A stretch of 64,000 nucleotides of DNA from Desulfosporosinus youngiae DSM 17734. GTDB taxonomy: Bacteria > Bacillota > Desulfitobacteriia > Desulfitobacteriales > Desulfitobacteriaceae. The DNA is taken from the NCBI RefSeq assembly GCF_000244895.1, contig NZ_CM001441.1, positions 1,756,226 through 1,820,225 of the forward strand, given 5' to 3'. Of the stretch, positions 9,136 to 17,012 are shown piece by piece. The notes beneath the pieces are model-generated. The model was not told the origin of the DNA. It searched no databases and was given only the letters and a program-made list of their open reading frames with translations. The translations under genes and the position numbers were made by a program. The number at the start of each line of letters is the position of its first letter. The stretch's first letter is position 1.

Positions 9136-9672
9136 ATGAGTGATTTTAAGTTTAATGTACTCCTTTATTCCGATGGGTCACAGCAGGCTTTTTCTGCAGC
9201 TGTTTATGCTGCCAACCTGCTGAAGAATATGCCGAATATGCATTTAACCATTGTGCAAGTTCAAGAAGGCGAAGATGGTTCTGCAGGGACGGAGTACAGA
9301 TGGATTGATACCTGGCCGGTTAGCCCTACTGCTGAATGGATGAAGAGGGTTATAGAAACCGATACGAATGTCAAAGAACTGTATACCGATATTCTAACAA
9401 CCACCAACGGAATTTTTACCGAAAGAGTACGGAATGTCAGTCACCATGTAATACATTGTAATCCCAGCATTACTGATACGGTAGATGCCCTGCTTGAGTA
9501 TGCGGAAGAAAATCATTTTAAGTTAATTATTATGGGGACACGGGGGTTGACAACTTTAAAGGGTTTGATTTTCGGCTGCTTGGCACACAACGTACTTAAC
9601 AGGTCTCCGATACCGGTGTTGTTAATTAAGAAGCTTCCTCAAGATTTTATCGACGGTTATTGCTCTGCCTGA
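9136..9672 (+). CDS. Universal stress protein (Usp copy 1)
   Basis: A 178-residue single Usp domain: N-terminal strand FNVLLYSDGSQQAF, C-terminal strand KLIIMGTRG and the ATP-loop GTRGLTTLKGLIFGC, close to the G-2x-G-9x-G-S/T motif of ATP-binding UspA proteins, with Cys in place of the last Ser/Thr. It has a longer middle than a typical ~140-residue Usp and ends in a KKLPQDFIDGYC tail. Copies at 25991 and 26825 carry tails related to this; the copy at 21678 is the most different. It is 36 bp behind the SulP gene with its own AAGGAGG, so it is likely cotranscribed. Soluble Usp proteins next to transporters can act as nucleotide-responsive regulators; that is inference here. Confidence 0.85.
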   Translation: MSDFKFNVLLYSDGSQQAFSAAVYAANLLKNMPNMHLTIVQVQEGEDGSAGTEYRWIDTWPVSPTAEWMKRVIETDTNVKELYTDILTTTNGIFTERVRNVSHHVIHCNPSITDTVDALLEYAEENHFKLIIMGTRGLTTLKGLIFGCLAHNVLNRSPIPVLLIKKLPQDFIDGYCSA

Positions 9673-9753
9673 TTAAGAGGAAATAGATTTATAATTAAGG
9701 GATAGCTTTGGATTGTTCGAATTAGCTTAAGTTAATTTAGTTAGGAGCAATTG

Positions 9754-9795
9754 GCCCCGCAGAGAAGTTGTCTCTTCGGGGCTTAAATTGTTTTA
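9754..9795 (+). terminator. Intrinsic terminator after sulP-usp
   Basis: GCCCCG (9754-9759) and AGAGA pair with TCTCT and CGGGGC (9777-9782), followed by a T-rich stretch (TTAAATTGTTTTA). It ends the sulP-usp transcript. Confidence 0.75.
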
Positions 9796-9961
9796 TCGAA
9801 TCAATATTCCAACTATTTTTGATCTATCGACAATAGGGTATAATAGTAAGTGCTCATCGGGTGTAAGAAATTGCAACCGGTTGTATAGAATAAGTTGTAA
9901 GCAAGCTCATTTACCGAAAGCTTGATGTATTGTAAAAGATTTAATCAGGAAGGTGAGAGAA

Positions 9962-10579
9962 TTGTCCGAAATAATACTTAATAATAAAGATAAGCCATTT
10001 GTGGGCCGGATGAATGAGTCGGGAGAAAAGTCCAATCCGATTTGGTTAGTATTTAATCCGAAACATCCTGCCGTTCGTCATTATATTTGGACCCCTGTAT
10101 TAGTTGTAATTCAAGATAAAGTGTATAGGGAGCTTCGCACACGAATAGACACTTCTAAGATTTACACCAGGAATGCTGTTGACGATAGCAGAATAGTGCC
10201 TAATACACGCAATTGGTGGGATAACCAAGTTGCTGAGGAAATCAAAGAGTTGAGGAATCTTGCCCTTGAATATCGCCCAAGGATTCTTATTTCCTTTGGG
10301 GCATTTCCCTTTGAATTTTTAAGAAGAGTCTATAAACTTAAACCGGAAAAGGGACCTAAGTTTTGGGGAACTGCTAACTTGGGTAATGAATTTGGAAAAT
10401 CGATGGAGAACTTTGATGTGGGGAAAACAAATATTGTTCCCTTGCTTCGCAGAGTCGTTACAAGTGAGAAGTTTATAGAAGAGTCCGGTAATTGGGACGA
10501 TTATTTTGCGTACGTCGGAACAAAGATCGCTGAAAAGATTATTGAAAATAAGGATAATCTCAATATATGGATGGATTGA
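9962..10579 (+). CDS. P-family protein 1 (conserved hypothetical, one of five paralogues)
   Basis: Product not recognised. The 205-residue soluble protein has no signal peptide or membrane segment. Shared family blocks in order: PIWLVFNPK near the N-terminus, IYTRNAV, an aromatic NWW block after IVPN, a hydrophobic strand ending in a glycine (ILISFGAFPFEF), a basic PLLRRVV block, and a C-terminal VGTKIAEKIIENKD helix. The order (NP-rich strand, N-a-V strand, helix, hydrophobic strand plus G, basic loop, C-terminal helix) resembles the uracil-DNA glycosylase superfamily fold, but catalytic motifs such as GQDPYH and HPS are not seen, so this is only a fold guess. TTG 9962 fits AGGAAGGTGAG; GTG 9953 overlaps that site. 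It follows the sulP-usp unit. Confidence 0.7.
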   Translation: MSEIILNNKDKPFVGRMNESGEKSNPIWLVFNPKHPAVRHYIWTPVLVVIQDKVYRELRTRIDTSKIYTRNAVDDSRIVPNTRNWWDNQVAEEIKELRNLALEYRPRILISFGAFPFEFLRRVYKLKPEKGPKFWGTANLGNEFGKSMENFDVGKTNIVPLLRRVVTSEKFIEESGNWDDYFAYVGTKIAEKIIENKDNLNIWMD

Positions 10580-11012
10580 AATAAGGAACTAACCATAGCA
10601 CAGCGATTATAATGTTCACTTTTTGTAAGTAGGTGCTCCAGGGTCTGTATCGACGGTGGGGATAAAGTGCTTAAGATGGCGCTGAAGTATTGATCAGTAG
10701 TTCCCAGAGTCCTGAAGATTTGTTCATAATATTATATCCTAATTAAGGAATTATTGATTTATTCAAGATCAAATAAACGTAATCAATATTAACAATCGTG
10801 GACAAAAGCCTTTTCAAACAATTAAAAGTAAACAACACCCATATATGTAAATATTTAAAGTAAAATTCTTTGGGGTTTACAAGTGAAGCTTACGTTATTC
10901 CAAAAACCATGACTTATGCAACGATTTGATGGCTTCTTTGCAGGTGTGCTCATCTGATTATCCATTCCTGAACTAAGTAGAAAACATTGTTATTATGTGT
11001 GAATTAAAAATA
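10580..11012. other. Gene-free stretch between P1 and leader A
   Basis: No gene found. A less AT-rich patch at about 10630-10725 (GTAGGTGCTCCAGGGTCTG and following) stands out from AT-rich flanks and may be a gene remnant or a structured RNA; no frame in it is convincing. Confidence 0.35.
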
Positions 11013-11014
11013 TT

Positions 11015-11198
11015 GATTATGAATATATTGATTTCCTCTAGACACAGTTATGTTGCAATGATAATCTCTAATTGTGATAAAAAACACATGTAAATCTGAA
11101 AGGGGTGTAGGATTAATTTAATGTGGTTCGCTCATGTAAGTTGGATCTTTATAAAAAATTATAAAGCTGCCTGAACGGCCGCTAAGAAATTTGATCGT
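11015..11198 (+). promoter_or_regulatory. Conserved leader element A (upstream of P2)
   Basis: One of four related leaders. Boxes: GATTA at 11015, then 16 nt, CTCTAGAC at 11036; a GATAATCTCTAATTGTGA block; a Shine-Dalgarno-like AAAGGGG (GG at 11102); and the hairpin AGCTGCC/GGCCGCT at 11165-11183 with a central T-C mismatch, followed by CTAAGAAATTTGATCG. A 17-codon frame from ATG 11121 ends at the hairpin but is not conserved in the other leaders. Reads as a promoter plus attenuator-like RNA leader. Confidence 0.6.
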
Positions 11199-11253
11199 AA
11201 ATTTTATATGCTTGGTCAGTTAATTGGCAGTACAGTGAAAGGTGGGGATGGTT

Positions 11254-11886
11254 TTGTCCTGCTTAACGTCTGATGGTGCGTTATCTAAAGGTGAGAATAC
11301 AAGGAGAGAATTGGGAGAAAGAAATTATCCGATATGGCTGCTAATAAATCCGAAATACCCTGCAGTTCGTCACGATATTTGGAGACCTGTATTGGATGAA
11401 ATCCAGGACAGAGTATTCAGAGAATTGCATACGAGAATAGATGCTTCTAATGTCTATATAAGAAGCGCTGTAAGCGATGGCGGAATAGTTCCCAATACCT
11501 TAAATTGGTGGGGGAGGGAAGTAGCAAAAGAAATCGAGTTTTACAGGGAAATTGTTCTAAAACACAAACCCAAAATGCTTATTTCTTTTGGGGCATTTCC
11601 TTTTGAATTTGCACGGCGGGTCTACGAAGTCAAACCGGAAAAAGGACCTAAAGCTTGGAGTTCAGCTATTCTAAAGGATGAATTTGAAAAAGCTATGGAA
11701 AACTTTGATGTTAATCAAACCAATAGAATTCCCTTACTTCGACGAGTGGTTCCCAATGATAGGTTCATGGAGAATCGCAGTCTATTGTCTCGAACGGAGA
11801 GGGAGACTTATTTTCAACATGTCGGGGCAAAGATTGCCGAAAAGATAATCGAGAACAAGGACTACTTGGATATTTGGATTAAGTAA
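11254..11886 (+). CDS. P-family protein 2
   Basis: Second member of the unknown family, about 210 residues, with all blocks intact (PIWLLINPK, VYIRSAV, IVPNTLNWWG, MLISFGAFPFEF, IPLLRRVV, VGAKIAEKIIENKD). TTG 11254 is preferred because GAAAGGTGGGG is correctly spaced; in-frame GTG 11242 and ATG 11248 lie inside or too near that site. P1 and P3 also start with TTG followed by a TCN serine codon. It is preceded by leader A and followed 114 bp later by an NtrC-type regulator. Function unknown. Confidence 0.7.
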   Translation: MSCLTSDGALSKGENTRRELGERNYPIWLLINPKYPAVRHDIWRPVLDEIQDRVFRELHTRIDASNVYIRSAVSDGGIVPNTLNWWGREVAKEIEFYREIVLKHKPKMLISFGAFPFEFARRVYEVKPEKGPKAWSSAILKDEFEKAMENFDVNQTNRIPLLRRVVPNDRFMENRSLLSRTERETYFQHVGAKIAEKIIENKDYLDIWIK

Positions 11887-12000
11887 AACATTGATAGTCC
11901 GGTCAGAATTTGGTGAAGAGTTGCCGGAATGCGAGTTATAAATCATAAGTCTGTGGGGATGTTTGCAACTCACTTTCTGTTAGTGAAGGAAGTGTTTTTA

Positions 12001-13356
12001 TTGAATAAGATACTTGTCATAGATGATGAAGAGCATCTGTGTTGGGCACTCGAGAGAGGCCTCCGTCAGGAAGGATATCAGGTAATGACTTCTACGCGGG
12101 GGAAAGAAGGCCTTGAACTAATTCAGAATGAAACACCTTCCTTGGTTATTCTTGATCTCAAAATGCCTGAAATGGATGGATTAGAAGTATTGGTCAAGGC
12201 CAGAGACCTCATGCCAAAGCTTCCCGTAATTATGATTACTGCCCATGGTTCGATAGATACTGCCATCGAAGCTATGAAATTGGGGGCAATTGACTATATT
12301 TCCAAGCCATTCGACCTTAACGAGCTTAAGATAGTTGTAAAAAAGGCCTTAATGGTTAGCCGGTTACGAGAAGAAGTTGTTTTTTTGCGTTCTGAACTGA
12401 ACAAAAAACATGGCCGGATTTTAGGTAATAGCCCGGCTATTCAAGAAGTTAACACTCTTGTGGAAAAGGTCGCTAACAGTAATGCTACGGTATTAATTAC
12501 CGGAGAAAGCGGAACCGGCAAAGAAGTTACGGCACTTTCGATTCATAATTTAAGTTATCGCCGGGAAAAACCTTATGTGGCGATTAACTGTGCAGCCCTG
12601 CCGGAGTCATTGCTGGAAAGCGAGTTATTTGGCCACGAAAAGGGAGCGTTCACAGGTGCTGTTGTTAGAAAATCAGGTCGTTTTGAATTAGCTGATCAAG
12701 GAACACTTTTCTTGGATGAGGTTACCGAAATGCCTTTGTCTATGCAAGTTAAATTGCTGAGAGTTCTGCAGGAAAGGCAGTTTGAACGGGTAGGTGGAAC
12801 CGAAAGCATTAAAGTTGATGTAAGGATTATTGCTGCAACGAATCGCGATCCTATGGAGTGTGTTAAACGCGGCACCTTTCGTGAAGATTTGTACTATCGC
12901 TTAAATGTATTGCCGATTTATATTCCCCCGCTGAGGGAACGATCAGAAGATATTTCTTTACTGACAATACACTTTCTTCAAAAATTTAATCCTTCTCAGG
13001 AAAAAATGATTTCTCCGGAGGCTATGGAGTTATTGATGAATTATAAATGGCCGGGAAATGTCAGAGAGTTACAGAACGTGATTGAAAGGTCCGTTATTCT
13101 TTCTCAGGGAAATCAAATTGAGGCAAGGCATTTACCAAAGGAAATTCAAAACGTTGAACACAAGAAACGAACTATTGAGCAAGGTTTGATTCTGAATTTT
13201 CCAGATAAAGGGATATCCTTTGATGAGGTAGAGAAGGAACTGATCCTTAAAGCTCTTGAAAAGAGTAAAGGGAATCAAACCAGAGCGGCTCAACTTTTAG
13301 GGCTTACTCGTTCAGCGCTTCTTTATAGAGCTCAAAAGTACCAATTAAAGCTATAA
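12001..13356 (+). CDS. NtrC-family sigma-54 response regulator
   Basis: A 451-residue activator with three parts. An N-terminal receiver has acidic D8/D9 and phospho-acceptor D52 in VILDLKMPEMDG, then MITAHGS and SKPFD. A central AAA+ domain has Walker A GESGTGKE, the sigma-54 contact loop GAFTGA and LFLDEVTEMP. A C-terminal Fis-type helix-turn-helix (GNQTRAAQLLGLTRSALLYR) binds DNA. TTG 12001 (LNKILVIDDEE) begins the receiver and has GAAGGAAG upstream; longer in-frame starts from 11929 would add an unstructured tail. Its probable kinase is encoded at 14748, separated by two minus-strand genes. I found no clear sigma-54 promoter in the transport island, so its targets are open. Confidence 0.88.
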   Translation: MNKILVIDDEEHLCWALERGLRQEGYQVMTSTRGKEGLELIQNETPSLVILDLKMPEMDGLEVLVKARDLMPKLPVIMITAHGSIDTAIEAMKLGAIDYISKPFDLNELKIVVKKALMVSRLREEVVFLRSELNKKHGRILGNSPAIQEVNTLVEKVANSNATVLITGESGTGKEVTALSIHNLSYRREKPYVAINCAALPESLLESELFGHEKGAFTGAVVRKSGRFELADQGTLFLDEVTEMPLSMQVKLLRVLQERQFERVGGTESIKVDVRIIAATNRDPMECVKRGTFREDLYYRLNVLPIYIPPLRERSEDISLLTIHFLQKFNPSQEKMISPEAMELLMNYKWPGNVRELQNVIERSVILSQGNQIEARHLPKEIQNVEHKKRTIEQGLILNFPDKGISFDEVEKELILKALEKSKGNQTRAAQLLGLTRSALLYRAQKYQLKL

Positions 13357-13422
13357 CCACACCATAAAATGATGAGGTTATTGTCACTTAAGCGAGGAGA
13401 GGACCATTAGTAATTTAATATT

Positions 13423-13484
13423 GATTAAAAGAGTAAAACTCCCAAGAGATCCACTGTCTTTTCGGGAGTTTTACTCTTTTAATC
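13423..13484. terminator. Bidirectional terminator
   Basis: Perfect 21-bp inverted repeat (13423-13443 with 13464-13484; GATTAAAAGAGTAAAACTCC in the left arm) and a 20-nt loop. A- and T-rich arms make it usable in both directions, for the convergent regulator gene and P3. Confidence 0.85.
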
Positions 13485-13524
13485 TCCGGAGTTAGCGATA
13501 ATCAATTGATTGAAAAATGTGTTT

Positions 13525-14136
13525 TTAAATCCATATATTTAGATTATCTTTGTTATTGATGATCATCTCAGCAATTTTTGCAGAAACATCAATAATGTAG
13601 CTATTGCCGTATTCCGGCCAATCATTTATGACCTTACTAGTATTCGCTTTCCGGCGAATTAAGGGAATCAAGTTTATTTGAGCAGAATTAAAGTTCTGTG
13701 TTGAATGTTTAAATTCATAATCTAAGTTTCTGGTATGCCAATACTGAAGGTCGTTTGGAAGTCTTTGAGCCAAGGCGCGATTCACATACTCGTTTGTAAT
13801 TGCGTCGAACGTAAATAACAGCCTGGGTTGATATTCAAAAATACTTTGCCGCAGCATTTCTATAGTTTTAGTCACTTCAGCTTTCGTTGACTCACTGTGA
13901 ATGCTGCCGATATCACTTACAATATTTTTTATAAAAATATTTCGGCTATTAATTCTAGCGTGAAGTTTACGAAAGACCGTTTCCTGAATTTCATACATGA
14001 TGGGATTCCATATATTAGTGATATCGTTAGGGTGTTTAGGATCAACTAACAGCCAAATCGGGAAAAACTTATCTCCGGATTCTTCCGTTATTCTTTCTAA
14101 AAACGTAGTATAATTATTAAGTAATGAGTTCGACAA
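13525..14136 (-). CDS. P-family protein 3 (divergent member)
   Basis: Minus-strand paralogue of about 203 residues and the most divergent of the five. It keeps PIWLLVDPKHP, IPLIRR and the C-terminal AKIAEMIINNKDNLNIWI. The NWW block is lost and the FGAF strand has become LLFTFDAITNEY, so a conserved glycine is an aspartate. TTG 14136 fits GAAAGGTGG, the same start context as P1 and P2; an in-frame ATG at 14148 overlaps that site. It splits the histidine kinase from its regulator and is transcribed against both. It may have changed function or be decaying. Confidence 0.65.
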   Translation of the reverse strand: MSNSLLNNYTTFLERITEESGDKFFPIWLLVDPKHPNDITNIWNPIMYEIQETVFRKLHARINSRNIFIKNIVSDIGSIHSESTKAEVTKTIEMLRQSIFEYQPRLLFTFDAITNEYVNRALAQRLPNDLQYWHTRNLDYEFKHSTQNFNSAQINLIPLIRRKANTSKVINDWPEYGNSYIIDVSAKIAEMIINNKDNLNIWI

Positions 14137-14270
14137 AACCAATTCCACCTTTCAGAAAGAAATTTCTAGAGTTGAAGGCTAAGCAATTCTGGTTGAAGAC
14201 AAACGGTTTCGTATGACCGTCAGGAAGATAGACTAAAAAAGCGCTTTTAAACGCAAAATGACCTAATTGA

Positions 14271-14405
14271 CTATACCTGTTCATTAGTGAGTGAATAAAA
14301 TTCCCTCATCACTTCCACAATAAGCTTGCTCGTTTCAATCTCATTATGAATATTACAAGAATCAAACGATTCTTGTACCCATAGGATGAATTGATTCGTG
14401 GTCAT
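14271..14405 (-). CDS. Small hypothetical protein (44 aa)
   Basis: Not recognised. The start at 14405 (MTTNQFILWVQESF) has a very good ribosome site, GGAGGT seven bases upstream, so I prefer it over a longer in-frame reading to 14615 (114 codons) that lacks one. The product is mixed polar and hydrophobic and has no membrane helix. It lies upstream of P3 in the same orientation, about 130 bp away, and could share its transcript. The 14406-14747 stretch otherwise holds only the in-frame extension and the kinase promoter region. Confidence 0.45.
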   Translation of the reverse strand: MTTNQFILWVQESFDSCNIHNEIETSKLIVEVMREFYSLTNEQV

Positions 14406-14747
14406 GACGCGTACCTCCAACCCTTTGAAGTATAAGTAAACCTTTGACTTTTTCTTTATAAAGGATACCCTGATTATGACCTTTTGTCTTAATTGAACTG
14501 GTTCTGTGTTTCCGCTGCTTAAGTACTTAGCTAATGCAATTTCTATGCCAGCCATTATTGTCTGTTTGCGGATTATTTTGTTCGTTTTCAGCCAGATTGA
14601 TCTGCATTTAAACAAATGCTTTGATTTTAAACATAAACGAAGAGCCTAAATGCCCTGCTCGTGCCCTTTGCTGCAAGTAATGACGGGTGTTTGTTATTAA
14701 ACAGTTATGAGTTCGTTGTCTGAATTCATACTATTGGAGGCTTCAAT

Positions 14748-16328
14748 TTGTTAAGAATTCTAAAAAATAAATCCTTTGCTACCCAAATAATGTTTACAGT
14801 TGCCGCCATTCTATTGATCCCTATTCTAGTGATGATGTATGACATAGTTTTTTCAGGGGCTAAGGATGAAATGCTGTTAAAAACAAAGGAAGAGCGGCTG
14901 GGGACCATGGTTAACGCGACTGTACAGAGCTTAACTGAAGTTATAGAGCGTTCAAATCTGGAAGACAGCACCCGTCTCTCGCCAAGGGATATAGCTATCA
15001 TTGCCAACGCTTTCGATATTATTGCCAAGCCACTGGCTGATGGTAATCCGGGAGTGCGCTTGGGGTTATATATCCCTGAAACGAATGATCTGTATGTTTA
15101 TGGCTTTCTTCATCAATACCGTCCTCAAACACCTGAGGAGATCCAAGCAAGAGAATATCGAATTTTAGACGAGGCTTCCTCAGGTCTAACGGCTGTGAAG
15201 GCAACCAAAGAGCCTCTTTCACGTATCGCGGGTTCACTAGGCAATCAAGCCTTTGAATATCTGATGCCAGTGATGAGAGATGGAAAACTAATTGCTATAG
15301 CCTGGGCAGACGAACAAGTTCATCCTGTTTTCGCTCAGAGCAGGCAATTTAGTCTGATCACCCGGTACTTGACGCTTATTGGGCTGATAATCGGCTTGGG
15401 AGCTGCTTTATATATCATTCATAACCTGGCAGCGGAGGTGCAATTGATTAAAAATGGAATCTTAAGTATGCAGGAAGATAGTGAAAAAAGACTTTCTTCG
15501 ATGCCTGGGGAAATCGGAGAGGTTGTTCAAGCCATAAACAACATGGCGGATAACCTGAAGGAAAAGAAACGGCTTGAGGAAGAATTGATGCGCTCTGAAA
15601 GACTGGTTGCCTTGGGTCGGCTTGTAACAGGAGTTGCCCATGAGCTGAGAAATCCTTTAGCGATTGTTAGAGCGACTGTCCAAGTCATGGAGGGAGAATT
15701 TAAAACAGCACCTGAGCTGCAGGAATATACCAAGGTGATTTGTGATCAGGTTGATCGGGGGAATCTTGTTATCAAAGAGTTGCTGGACTTTGGGCGTCCT
15801 AATAAACCGGTTGTTAGTCCGACTGAGTTGAATTGCTTATTGGAATCTGTTCTTACCTTTACTTACCCAATGTTAAGGCAAAATAAAATTGTGTTGGAAA
15901 AGCGGTTTGAAGCTGACATGCCTTTGGTAAATATCGATAGGGATCGCATGAAACAGGTTTTTGTCAATCTGATTCTAAACGCTATTCAGGCAATGCAAGG
16001 TGGGGGTAAACTCCTTATTGAATCATTCGTCAAAGGAGAGAACGTCGAAGTTCATTTTGCCGATACTGGCACGGGTATCGCCCTTAACGATCTTTCACGA
16101 GTATTTGATCCGTTTTATACGACAAGGGATGATGGGGCGGGGTTGGGGTTGTCAATCTGTTATCAAATCATACACATGCACAAAGGGAGAATTTGGGTTT
16201 CTGAAACCGCTCCTCAAGGGACTATCATGGCGGTGAGTCTACCGGTGGGGACTTATACTGAAGGTGCAGATCAATTGGCGAACATTTCTGAACCGAAGGA
16301 TAAGCTATATCCAACATATCATCAATAG
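14748..16328 (+). CDS. Sensor histidine kinase (NtrB-like), partner of the 12001 regulator
   Basis: Membrane sensor of 526 residues. TM1 lies at about residues 8-30, followed by an extracytoplasmic sensing region of ~170 residues. TM2 (LTLIGLIIGLGAALYIIHNL) is near 205-225, followed by HAMP. The HisKA box has the phospho-histidine in GVAHELRNPLA, and the ATPase domain has N box NLILNAIQAM, G1 DTGTGIA and G2 GAGLGLSICYQI. TTG 14748 follows TGGAGG. It should phosphorylate the NtrC-type regulator at 12001; the two are the only such proteins near each other, though separated by P3 and a small gene. The ligand is unknown; the setting suggests an anion or sulfur compound. Confidence 0.87.
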   Translation: MLRILKNKSFATQIMFTVAAILLIPILVMMYDIVFSGAKDEMLLKTKEERLGTMVNATVQSLTEVIERSNLEDSTRLSPRDIAIIANAFDIIAKPLADGNPGVRLGLYIPETNDLYVYGFLHQYRPQTPEEIQAREYRILDEASSGLTAVKATKEPLSRIAGSLGNQAFEYLMPVMRDGKLIAIAWADEQVHPVFAQSRQFSLITRYLTLIGLIIGLGAALYIIHNLAAEVQLIKNGILSMQEDSEKRLSSMPGEIGEVVQAINNMADNLKEKKRLEEELMRSERLVALGRLVTGVAHELRNPLAIVRATVQVMEGEFKTAPELQEYTKVICDQVDRGNLVIKELLDFGRPNKPVVSPTELNCLLESVLTFTYPMLRQNKIVLEKRFEADMPLVNIDRDRMKQVFVNLILNAIQAMQGGGKLLIESFVKGENVEVHFADTGTGIALNDLSRVFDPFYTTRDDGAGLGLSICYQIIHMHKGRIWVSETAPQGTIMAVSLPVGTYTEGADQLANISEPKDKLYPTYHQ

Positions 16329-16377
16329 ATAAAATTAATTTTGACCATAGTTTTTAGTTATAAATACATTGTGAAAA

Positions 16378-16418
16378 ATCTCCAAGAGAAATCATTTTTT
16401 CTCTTGGAGATTTTTTTC
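16378..16418 (+). terminator. Intrinsic terminator after the kinase
   Basis: Perfect 14-bp stem (ATCTCCAAGAGAAA at 16378-16391 with its complement at 16398-16411), 6-nt loop and a run of T. The 16419-16624 stretch holds no gene I can support. Confidence 0.9.
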
Positions 16419-16624
16419 ATAATAAACTTGATTTATTGAGATAAATTTGGCTGAATAATGTTTCCGCGTTTATTGATTGCGGTGAAGGTGATTTGAGGAG
16501 GAGAAACCCGGCTGTTAGCCTTATTGTTGATTAAAAATGGAACTGTGGAACCATAATATTAATAATTTTAGGCTATTACTAAGAAAAATCCGGAGGATTC
16601 ATTGTTTTGGCAATAGAGTAAATC

Positions 16625-16890
16625 GATTAAGAGCATTTTGATTTGCTATAGACGCGATGCTATCCCGATGATAATCTTTACTTGTGAGTAGAGTCACATA
16701 TCAAGAGAAAGGAGGGACTGATCTAATTTATAAGACTTGTGTAAATTTCTACCCTTTATGGATGTATAGGCTTCGAGTTATTGGAGGGATGAATGAACCA
16801 AACAAAGTAAGGAAGTGTTATAAAGCCGCAAAATATTGTAATTCATAAAAAAAGCAGCCTCGAAAGGCCGCTAAGAAATTTAATCGTAAT
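16625..16890 (+). promoter_or_regulatory. Conserved leader element B (upstream of the SLC13 gene)
   Basis: GATTA (16625), 16 nt, CTATAGAC (16646); GATAATCTTTACTTGTGA; Shine-Dalgarno-like AAAGGAGGG (GG at 16711); hairpin AGCAGCCT/AGGCCGCT at 16853-16872 with a central A-C mismatch, then CTAAGAAATTTAATCG. Between box and hairpin is a 19-codon frame (ATG 16789, with GGAGGG directly before it) that stops just before the hairpin's A-tract. TGTGAGTAGAGTCACA can also fold. Probably a promoter with an attenuating leader for the transporter at 17013. Confidence 0.6.
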
Positions 16891-17012
16891 GGTATTATAA
16901 CACAAAAATCCGGAGAAGTGTTAGATGGAGTAAGTAATTTTGTTTTATGTTGTTGTTAGAACACAATCCAGACAAGCAGCACCTAAAAGATGAAAAAGGG
17001 GTGTGTCAAAAA

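Noticed and set aside
14406-14615. Longer 114-codon reading of the small minus-strand gene.
   Set aside because: The upstream ATGs lack a ribosome site, while ATG 14405 has GGAGGT at ideal distance; kept as an alternative only.
16701-16720. TCAAGAGAAAGGAGGGACTG in leader B resembles the start of a SAM-I riboswitch.
   Set aside because: The SAM-I core (the GCCC/GATGAAACCC and following GGTGC parts) is absent, and leaders A, C and D show only a Shine-Dalgarno-like box at this place.
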